DNA of 7,706 nucleotides from Methanobacteriota archaeon (lineage in GTDB: Archaea > Thermoplasmatota > Thermoplasmata > RBG-16-68-12), in assembly GCA_005879015.1 (NCBI GenBank), contig VBMC01000045.1:1-7706 (forward strand), given 5' to 3'. The notes beneath the pieces are model-generated. The model did no database searches. It worked only from the letters and a program-made list of their open reading frames with translations, and was not told where the DNA came from. Below are positions 1 through 4,824 of the stretch, in pieces. The position numbers and the translations under genes were made by a program. Numbering within the stretch: the first letter of the stretch is position 1; each line of letters begins with the position of its first letter.

Positions 1-479
1 CCCCGCTCGTACAGGAATTGGGTGATGTGCACGACGCGGACCCCGTCCAGCTTGTAGTCGAGCTTGAACGTCCGGTAGCCCTCGGCGCACGACGTGATGA
101 AGGTCTTCACGCCGAGCATCTTGATGATCTTCGTGTTGTAGTCCCGCATCCTCTCGAAGACGTCGACCTTGCCCTGCCACAACTGGTCGTGGCCGCAACA
201 CTTCATGAACGACCGGTCGAGGATCATCGGCTGGATGCCGACCGCCCGGAGCAGCTTGACCGACGAGTCGAAGATGATCCCGTGGTTCGTGTCGCCGTAG
301 TTCATGTGAGAAAACTGCATCTCGACGTCGTAGTAGTCGACGCAGCCCGGATAGTACGCGAACTCGGACTTGTGCTCCACCTTGATCTCGGGGACCGTGA
401 GGTCGTCCGCTTCGCTGTCGAGCACCCGGAACATGACCGGATGCGGGATCGTGCGGCCCGGACCGTACTCCGTGTCCAT
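1..479 (-). CDS. CCG-domain iron-sulfur protein, HdrB-like (3' end outside window)
   Basis: The 159 visible residues form a cysteine-rich CCG domain of the kind found in heterodisulfide reductase subunit B, lactate-utilisation LutA/LldE and GlpC proteins. After about 40 residues of leader comes YYPGC (C46), then KCCGH (C94, C95), then TSCAEGYRT (C131). The spacing is CX47CCX35C; the CC-to-C distance fits the family and the first gap is longer than usual. The fourth cysteine of the usual CxxC is replaced by Gly134. In the family, two such domains bind iron-sulfur clusters, sometimes a non-cubane [4Fe-4S] pair that acts on disulfides; only the first domain is visible here. No membrane segment is seen, so the protein is probably cytoplasmic. 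The ATG overlaps the stop of the upstream HdrC-like fusion gene as TGATG, which implies translational coupling and a shared complex. The domain assignment is firm; the substrate is unknown. Confidence 0.82.
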   Translation of the reverse strand, partial: MDTEYGPGRTIPHPVMFRVLDSEADDLTVPEIKVEHKSEFAYYPGCVDYYDVEMQFSHMNYGDTNHGIIFDSSVKLLRAVGIQPMILDRSFMKCCGHDQLWQGKVDVFERMRDYNTKIIKMLGVKTFITSCAEGYRTFKLDYKLDGVRVVHITQFLYER

Positions 480-1795
480 CATTCCTTCTGGCCTCCGTCG
501 GCCGCCATCTTGGCGTGGACCTTCGCCCGCTCCTCGAGGATGTAGTCGCTGTACTGGATGTCCAACGGACACACCGCGCTGCACGCGTCGCACGCGAGGC
601 ACGTCCAGAGGGGGACGCCGTCGTGCTGCTTCTTGAACGTGTTGTAAACGAGGTTCAGGCCGCCGAGGGCATCGTCCTCGACCTTCGTGACCGGGCACAC
701 GGTGTGGCACTTCCCGCACTGGTAGCACTCGTTGAGCAGGTATTCATACGAGCTGTAGGGCCGGCGGGTGCCCATCCACGCGGTCAGGATGCCGAAGATC
801 GGCAGGAAGACGAGCGTGTTCATGTTCGGCCACAGGACGGACAGGACCCAGCCGAGGGCGGCCGGTTTCGTGACCACCGGGAGGGCGAAGTAGAAGGCGA
901 GGAAACCGATGAGTCCGAGGGCGCCCGCCCACGTCGAGACCTTCCGGGCGGTCGACTCCGGCCAACGCATGAGGGCAAAGGTCGTCACGACCATCGGAGC
1001 GAACACGATGAACAGGGCGATCCCGATCGGGACGATCCAGGGCTTTGCCTCCGGGCCGAGGCCGCCGGGCGTGAGGAAGATCCAGGCGATCTGCGCGCCG
1101 ACCACCAAGGTCAGGCCCGCGACGTAGGGGAGGAGCCAGATCCGCATCGGCTGGTAGGCGAGGCGGCGCAAGGCGATGTAGGTCGTCAGACCCACGAGGA
1201 CGGGTGGGATGATGAAGAACCACTTCATCGTGCCGTCCGGGATCAACGCTGCTCCGTTCGGCGTGACCCACCGCTGCGCGACGACCTCGCGGATCGAGTA
1301 CAGCGAAGACGTGAAGATCGACGCGATCCCGGCGACGCCCACCGCGGATCGAATCGGCGCCTTCGCGGGCCGGGTTTCCCGGCCGCGGTCCAGGAACGGG
1401 AGGACGAGGAGCGCGATGATGGGGATACCGCTCAGCAGGTCGCCCCAGAACGCCGCGTTGAAGACCGCCTTCAACGGGGTGCCTTCGCCCAGCGTGAACT
1501 GGGGGAAGATGTCCGCGACTTTCAGAAGGCCCCATGAGAACAGGAGGTACCAGTCGGGGACGATCAGTTCCGACAACTGAGGACTTCGAGCGGGTCCGAG
1601 GAACGGCGTCACGAAGGCGGACAGGAAGAACATGATCGCGGTGAGCAAGAAGATCGTGACGAGGTCCCGTGTCGCCTCTTGTGGGAACAGCGGGATGCCA
1701 GGCTGGTGGTCCGCCCGCTGCGGCCCGTACTGCCGCGGGAATCCCGGCCGGCCCTCGAGGATCTTCTCCTTGACTCGCTCGATCTCCATGGACAC
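479..1795 (-). CDS. Cytochrome b C-terminal half (subunit IV-like) fused to extra membrane domain and HdrC-like 2x[4Fe-4S] ferredoxin
   Basis: This 438-residue protein has three parts. Residues about 45-167 resemble cytochrome b6f subunit IV: helix E (45-66), the quinol-site motif PDWY (80-83, variant of PEWY), helix F ending in LPFLDRG (about 118-138) and helix G (about 150-167). Residues about 190-340 hold some five further hydrophobic helices without any histidine, so they bind no bis-histidine haem. Residues 357-410 carry two ferredoxin motifs, C357/C360/C363/C367 and C399/C402/C405/C409, each followed by Pro, as in HdrC and related subunits. Eight helices in total would put the ferredoxin domain in the cytoplasm, facing the HdrB-like product of the next gene. 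The role is inferred: the quinol-oxidation site of a Rieske/cytochrome b complex joined to an iron-sulfur electron path. The GTG at 1795 and the ATG at 1789 are both possible starts; GAGGTG lies just before the ATG. The gene starts directly after the cytochrome b N-terminal gene. Confidence 0.88.
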   Translation of the reverse strand: MSMEIERVKEKILEGRPGFPRQYGPQRADHQPGIPLFPQEATRDLVTIFLLTAIMFFLSAFVTPFLGPARSPQLSELIVPDWYLLFSWGLLKVADIFPQFTLGEGTPLKAVFNAAFWGDLLSGIPIIALLVLPFLDRGRETRPAKAPIRSAVGVAGIASIFTSSLYSIREVVAQRWVTPNGAALIPDGTMKWFFIIPPVLVGLTTYIALRRLAYQPMRIWLLPYVAGLTLVVGAQIAWIFLTPGGLGPEAKPWIVPIGIALFIVFAPMVVTTFALMRWPESTARKVSTWAGALGLIGFLAFYFALPVVTKPAALGWVLSVLWPNMNTLVFLPIFGILTAWMGTRRPYSSYEYLLNECYQCGKCHTVCPVTKVEDDALGGLNLVYNTFKKQHDGVPLWTCLACDACSAVCPLDIQYSDYILEERAKVHAKMAADGGQKE

Positions 1796-1796
1796 C

Positions 1797-2446
1797 TCAG
1801 TGGGGCTCCGCGACTCCTTGCAACCACACGAGGCCCATGTGCAGGACCATGAGCCCGATCACGACCAGGGGCAGGATGAAGACGTGCAACCAGTAGAACC
1901 GCAGGATGTACACACCGGACAGGGTGTTGATGTCCCCGAACAAGAGGCGTGCGAGCTGGTCCCCGATCACGGGCGAGGCGCGGCTCATGTTGATCCCGAT
2001 GTTCGCGGCGCCCTCGCTCAGGTTGTTCGCAGGCAGCAGGTATCCGGAGTAGCCGAAGGCCAAAGTGAGAAGGAGCAGGACGACACCCAGGAGCCAGTTC
2101 AGTTCCCGTGGCTTCTTGTAGGCGCCCGTGAAGTAGACGCGGCACATGTGGAGGAACACGGCCGCGATCATGATGTGGGCGGCCCAGTGGTGCATCCCGC
2201 GGATGATGAACCCGAACGGGATGTCGTTCATGATGATGAGCATGGACCGCCAGGCAGGGTTCGTCAGGTCGCCTGACGCGCTGATCTCGAGTCGCCCGTC
2301 GGGGACGTAGAAGAAACCGAGTGTCGCTGGTCCGTCTCGACGACGACCCGCGTGAGGTCCGCATAGGGCACCGTCGGGAAGCGGGACTTGATCCAGCCGA
2401 AGATCGTGCGCCCCGTATCCTTCCGGATGTCCCCCGTGGTCGACGT
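1797..2446 (-). CDS. Cytochrome b N-terminal half (b6-like), apparently frameshifted and lacking helix A
   Basis: The open part from the first ATG (2243) encodes 148 residues that match cytochrome b6 helices B-D. Helix B has two haem histidines 14 apart (H18 and H32 from that ATG) in HHWAAHIMIAAVFLH, followed by a KKPREL loop. Helix D has H120 and H135, with 14 residues between them, the b6f-type spacing. These four ligands would hold two b haems for transmembrane electron transfer. Coding signal runs upstream of 2243 in the same frame to FFYVPDG (about 2318). Before that it continues in another frame (GWIKSRFPTVPYADLTR) to an ACG at 2446 that sits where an ATG is expected, four bases behind GAGGTGA. 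Joining the two frames needs a -1 shift and still leaves no hydrophobic helix A. The gene may be damaged or misassembled. The C-terminal half follows at once as a separate gene. Confidence 0.8.
2300..2330 (-). other. Frame change / probable deletion point in cytochrome b
   Basis: Upstream of about 2318 the coding frame, judged by G/C at third codon positions and sensible protein, reads ...VVVETDQRHS. Downstream it reads GFFYVPDG in the frame one base back. In cytochrome b6 a hydrophobic helix A of roughly 20-25 residues lies directly before the YYxP segment, and none is encoded here. No X-XXY-YYZ slippery heptamer is visible at the junction. A deletion of 3n+1 bases, or an assembly collapse, would explain both the frame change and the lost helix. 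Confidence 0.6.
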
Positions 2447-2450
2447 GGTT

Positions 2451-2457
2451 TCACCTC
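2451..2457 (-). promoter_or_regulatory. Ribosome binding site for cytochrome b N-terminal gene
   Basis: GAGGTGA on the minus strand overlaps the TGA stop of the Rieske gene. Four bases later comes ACG-TCG-ACC-ACG, which would read M-S-T-T if the ACG were ATG. The site shows where translation of cytochrome b should begin, about 200 bases upstream of the first ATG in its main frame. Confidence 0.5.
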
Positions 2458-3289
2458 AACAGTACGCGTACCAGCCGAACTCCTTCGTCTTCCCGTCCGG
2501 GGCCAGAGGCGCTCCTCCGACGAGGGTCGACCCTTGCGCCTTCACCGGGATCACCGCGAGGGCCCGAGGGGCCGGCCCATGGACCCGTTCCGCCCCTACA
2601 TAAGACGCCCCGCTCGGATGGACGTTCACGACGAGGAGCATCGGATCGTATTGGGATCCGTGGCAGACGCAGTACACCGGGTCCTCTTGAAACTGGACGT
2701 AGGTCGGCGGAGAGGCGCCGTAAGCGCTGTAGTCCCTCCCCGGCGGAGGGTTATTGACGACGTGCCAGCCGGGGTAGCAGCACAGGTGCACGCAACGGTC
2801 GAACAAGACCACGATCCGGGTCCCGCCGTTCGCTGTGTCGAGCGCGGGATCGTCGAAATACAGCTTGAACGCCGGGTCGCTCGCCTGCAACCTCTTGAAG
2901 TCGTCCGGCACCTGGTCGGCCGGCGGCTCCGTGAAGAACTGGCTCTCGCGTTTGATGCGTATGATCATGCAGGGGTAGCCGGTCCCTGGAACGTACGTCG
3001 TATCCTGGAAGAGGCCTCGCCACACGCCCGTGGCACCTTGCCACTGCTGGAAGTCCGACACCTTGACGGGCGTTCCCGCCTTCGTGTTCCACCATTGCGG
3101 CGTCGGGAACTTCGTGTACTGAATCGTGTCCCGGACTTCTCCGGTCATCTTGTACGGAGGAGGAAGGATCTGGCCCGCCACGAGGCCGCCCAGGCCGGCG
3201 AGGGAGGCGACGGTCGCGGCTCCGACGCCGAGCTGGACCCACTCTCGTCGGGTCATCCCTTTTTCCTTCTCTTCCTTCTCCCAGCTCAT
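2456..3289 (-). CDS. Rieske [2Fe-2S] protein with twin-arginine signal anchor
   Basis: This 277-residue protein is the Rieske subunit of a cytochrome bc1/b6f-type complex. It takes one electron from quinol at the outer face and passes it to a soluble or anchored acceptor. A twin-arginine-like signal (TRREW, residues 13-17) precedes a single hydrophobic anchor (about 19-40), implying export of the folded, cluster-bearing domain. Cluster box 1 is CVHLCC (C166 and H168 ligands, C171 for the disulfide). Box 2 is CVCHGS (C207 and H210 ligands, C209 for the disulfide). The usual Gly of CTHLGC is replaced by Cys170, giving an extra cysteine beside the cluster. A GPAPRAL segment (239-245) fits the conserved C-terminal loop. 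The gene lies between the two-helix membrane protein and cytochrome b. Met12 is an alternative start, but the 3289 ATG is kept because the upstream gene ends 10 bases before it. Confidence 0.93.
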   Translation of the reverse strand: MSWEKEEKEKGMTRREWVQLGVGAATVASLAGLGGLVAGQILPPPYKMTGEVRDTIQYTKFPTPQWWNTKAGTPVKVSDFQQWQGATGVWRGLFQDTTYVPGTGYPCMIIRIKRESQFFTEPPADQVPDDFKRLQASDPAFKLYFDDPALDTANGGTRIVVLFDRCVHLCCYPGWHVVNNPPPGRDYSAYGASPPTYVQFQEDPVYCVCHGSQYDPMLLVVNVHPSGASYVGAERVHGPAPRALAVIPVKAQGSTLVGGAPLAPDGKTKEFGWYAYC

Positions 3290-3299
3290 CGCAGGTGCC

Positions 3300-3593
3300 T
3301 CATCGGAACGCCCGGGTCAAGACGATCTTGGGGCGTCGAATCTTATGAATCAGCTCGTCCGGCATGAACTCTTTGCGATAGATGTCCAGGGCGACCGTCA
3401 GGAGGAGGAAGACCATACCGAGGAAGACGGCCATGTAGGTGTCGGCCTGGCCGTCCTCGAATCCGGACAGGACTTGCAGTGCAATGATGACGGAGAGAAT
3501 GCTGAACCACACCACCCCGACCACGAGGCCCCCAAGGGCGAGGGAGGCTATCGCACTCCGCCGCGGTGCATCGGTCCGGATGATCTCGGTCAT
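3300..3593 (-). CDS. Small two-helix membrane protein, unknown
   Basis: I do not recognise this 97-residue protein. It has two hydrophobic segments (about 16-44 and 52-71) joined by a short acidic loop (FEDGQAD), and a basic C-terminal tail (residues about 73-97). This suggests both ends lie in the cytoplasm. It has no cysteine and only one histidine (in the tail, outside the membrane), so it is unlikely to carry a redox centre itself. Its ATG overlaps the stop of the cupredoxin gene by four bases (ATGA), and it ends 10 bases before the Rieske ATG, so it is translated with the complex. It is most likely a small accessory or assembly subunit of the cupredoxin/Rieske/cytochrome b complex, on gene context alone. 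Confidence 0.72.
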   Translation of the reverse strand: MTEIIRTDAPRRSAIASLALGGLVVGVVWFSILSVIIALQVLSGFEDGQADTYMAVFLGMVFLLLTVALDIYRKEFMPDELIHKIRRPKIVLTRAFR

Positions 3594-4210
3594 GGCAATC
3601 CCCTTCGGACGTGTTCGCGATGGTCCCTGAAGTGTCGACTCGAGGACTTGATCAAGAAGTAGCTGATGATGGTCCAGAGGAGCGTCGCTGCGATGCCGAT
3701 GATCCCGATCCAGTAGGCTCGCAAGAGGATCCCCTTTTCCGGGGGCGTATTCGTGGTTAGAGCGCCCGCCAAGGCGATGCTGCCTACCATGCCCGTCCCG
3801 CGGTGCGGGATACAGTAGAACACGATGCCGCCGCCCGCGGCGGGTTCCGGTCGGAACTGGGTCCCGTTGTAGGCGATGAGGGTCATCGACATGACCGTGA
3901 AGTTCAACGTCACATTCAGTCCCGGGCTCACGAGTCCCGTGTTGATCTTGATCGTGCCGTTCACGTCGGCGATCGTGAACGAATGCTGCATCGTGTCGTT
4001 GTTGTGGAACGTCACGATCAGTTGAATCGGGACCTCGGTAACCAGGATTAGGTTCCGCGCAAATTGCTGCTTGGTCCCGACCGTCTCACCGATGACCGTG
4101 AAGCTGTACGTGGGCGGGGGAACCGCCTCCGCAGAGACCCGCGGGACGAAGGCGGGGAACGCGGCGACGACGAACAGACACGCCACCATGATGAGCGCGA
4201 AGCTTCTCAT
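3590..4210 (-). CDS. Membrane-anchored plastocyanin-like cupredoxin (type 1 copper)
   Basis: This 206-residue protein starts with a signal sequence (about residues 1-27), continues with a cupredoxin domain (about 33-150) and ends with a membrane anchor (about 165-187) and a basic cytoplasmic tail. The type 1 copper ligands are visible: H76 in MQHSFTI, then C133, H136 and M141 in YCIPHRGTGM. The C-x2-H-x4-M spacing matches plastocyanin. The single cysteine in the domain excludes the two-cysteine CuA site of oxidase subunit II. Such proteins carry one electron on the outer face of the membrane. As first gene of the operon it probably accepts electrons from the Rieske cluster and passes them to a terminal oxidase, taking the place of cytochrome c1/c; no haem-c protein is seen here. 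AGAAGG lies 7 bases before the ATG. It overlaps the next gene by ATGA. Confidence 0.88.
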   Translation of the reverse strand: MRSFALIMVACLFVVAAFPAFVPRVSAEAVPPPTYSFTVIGETVGTKQQFARNLILVTEVPIQLIVTFHNNDTMQHSFTIADVNGTIKINTGLVSPGLNVTLNFTVMSMTLIAYNGTQFRPEPAAGGGIVFYCIPHRGTGMVGSIALAGALTTNTPPEKGILLRAYWIGIIGIAATLLWTIISYFLIKSSSRHFRDHREHVRRGLP

Positions 4211-4275
4211 CCCACGACCTTCTGGCTGCCGCTCCCATCTGGAGATTGCCGGACAAGCGCGAAAATGAACGTTTC

Positions 4276-4285
4276 CTATTTATAC
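4276..4285 (-). promoter_or_regulatory. TATA box of the leftward electron-transfer operon
   Basis: GTATAAATAG on the minus strand matches the archaeal TATA box. Transcription would begin near 4255, giving a leader of roughly 45 bases before the cupredoxin ATG at 4210, long enough to contain the AGAAGG ribosome binding site. It lies in an AT-rich stretch that contrasts with the GC-rich genes. Confidence 0.62.
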
Positions 4286-4301
4286 GTTGTGCAGTTGTGC
4301 A
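4286..4301. repeat. Perfect tandem 8-bp repeat, GTTGTGCA twice; candidate operator
   Basis: Two adjacent copies of GTTGTGCA (plus-strand reading) abut the TATA box of the leftward operon and cover the position of its BRE. A related TTGTGC lies at 4336-4341. A protein bound here could block or recruit TFB for the electron-transfer operon. The repeat is seen directly; the regulatory role is inference. Confidence 0.4.
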
Positions 4302-4380
4302 TTTTCCTCCTTAGAAATCAGATAAAATGGACGTATTGTGCGAGCCTCACGAACGGACACCGAGTTGCATATTCCGGTAT

Positions 4381-4389
4381 CTATAAAAG
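4381..4389 (+). promoter_or_regulatory. Possible second TATA box, rightward
   Basis: CTATAAAAG resembles an archaeal TATA box pointing toward the ATP synthase genes. A start near 4410 would give a leader of about 90 bases. The 4459-4468 box fits the gene start better, so this may be an additional promoter or chance in AT-rich DNA. Confidence 0.28.
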
Positions 4390-4451
4390 AATCCAGATGA
4401 AAATGAATCACGTCTTCGATGATGCCGCAGATCGAGGGCGCGGCGCCAGTA

Positions 4452-4468
4452 CGAAAACCTTTTAAAAG
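4452..4468 (+). promoter_or_regulatory. BRE/TATA promoter of the ATP synthase operon
   Basis: A purine-rich BRE-like CGAAAACC is followed by TTTTAAAAG (4460-4468), a good archaeal TATA box. Its centre lies about 34 bases before the ATG at 4498, so transcription would begin near 4490 with a leader of only about 8 bases. No Shine-Dalgarno sequence fits in that leader, so the first gene is probably translated as a nearly leaderless message. Confidence 0.62.
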
Positions 4469-4497
4469 AAGCCCAGTTCTCCCGCACCGTTCCCATA

Positions 4498-4824
4498 ATG
4501 AGCAAAGCGGAAACGCTCTTGAGAATCAAGGAAGCGGAAGCTCAAAATCGGACAACGAAGGAGGCCGCGGAACGGGAGCGGGAGTCGACCTTACGAGAGG
4601 CACGGCGGGCCGCGCTCGATTTGATCGAGACCTTCCGCGAGCAGGCGGAGGCTCGCTATCGCGACATCCTGGCTGCCGCAGAGACCGGCGTCGCATCCGA
4701 ACGCGACAACATGCTCGCCGCGGCCCGCGAGGAGGCGGCTCGAATCTCGGCTCGCGGCAAGGCGAACATTGACAGAGCCGTCGAGCTCGTTCTGACGAAG
4801 TTTCGAGGTGCGGTTCGTGTTTAG
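4498..4824 (+). CDS. ahaH: A-type ATP synthase subunit H (peripheral stalk)
   Basis: This 108-residue, strongly charged protein has almost no hydrophobic segment and would form one long alpha-helical coiled coil (Glu/Arg/Ala heptads from about 5 to 92, with LLRIKEAEAQ at the N-terminus). In the archaeal ATP synthase, subunit H pairs with subunit E to form the peripheral stalks that hold the A3B3 head against the membrane subunit I. Sequence alone is weak for coiled coils; the assignment rests on length, the IKEAE start and the first position in an H-I-K-E-C operon. The start lies just behind the TATA box, and the 3' end overlaps the subunit I start by 8 bases. Confidence 0.87.
   Translation: MSKAETLLRIKEAEAQNRTTKEAAERERESTLREARRAALDLIETFREQAEARYRDILAAAETGVASERDNMLAAAREEAARISARGKANIDRAVELVLTKFRGAVRV
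4805..4810 (+). promoter_or_regulatory. Ribosome binding site that sets the subunit I start
   Basis: GAGGTG lies 6 bases before the GTG at 4817. The GTG at 4808 lies inside this site, and the ATG at 4835 would remove the FRPERM segment typical of the family's N-terminus, so 4817 is the best start. Confidence 0.6.

Larger units (their letters stand above)
4211..4497. other. Divergent intergenic promoter region
   Basis: This stretch separates the two operons and is clearly more AT-rich than the genes, above all at 4261-4420. It holds TATA boxes for both directions and the tandem repeat. I see no convincing gene, tRNA or hairpin terminator in it; the short open frames crossing it overlap the ATP synthase gene and have no family resemblance. 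Confidence 0.7.

Noticed and set aside
704..718. CxxCH (CGKCH) haem-c-like motif in the HdrC-like domain
   Set aside because: The two cysteines are the second and third of a regular CxxCxxCxxxCP ferredoxin motif, and the domain is predicted to be cytoplasmic, where haem c is not attached.
515..1537. Long plus-strand open frame opposite the cytochrome b/ferredoxin gene
   Set aside because: Its product is an Arg/Asp/Glu-rich low-complexity chain typical of the antisense of GC-rich genes; the minus strand holds clear motifs.
2300..2330. Programmed -1 frameshift in cytochrome b
   Set aside because: No X-XXY-YYZ heptamer is seen, and a shift would still give a protein without helix A.
1609..2454. 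Minus-strand open frame starting GTG right behind the Rieske stop
   Set aside because: Its product is Arg/Ser/Pro/His-rich and unlike any family, and the cytochrome b motifs lie in the other frames. The GTG lies inside the ribosome binding site.
2321..3367. Long plus-strand open frame opposite the Rieske gene
   Set aside because: No family resemblance; it runs across several real minus-strand gene boundaries.
3590..4210. Oxidase subunit II with a CuA site
   Set aside because: The domain has one cysteine and the C-x2-H-x4-M spacing of type 1 copper; CuA needs two cysteines.
4347..4529. Short minus-strand frame in the intergenic region
   Set aside because: It overlaps the subunit H start and promoter, has no ribosome binding site of note and no recognisable motif.
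4419..4772. Plus-strand open frame overlapping subunit H
   Set aside because: It crosses the TATA box of the ATP synthase operon and gives a Gly/Arg/Ser-rich product; subunit H in the other frame has the expected coiled-coil character.
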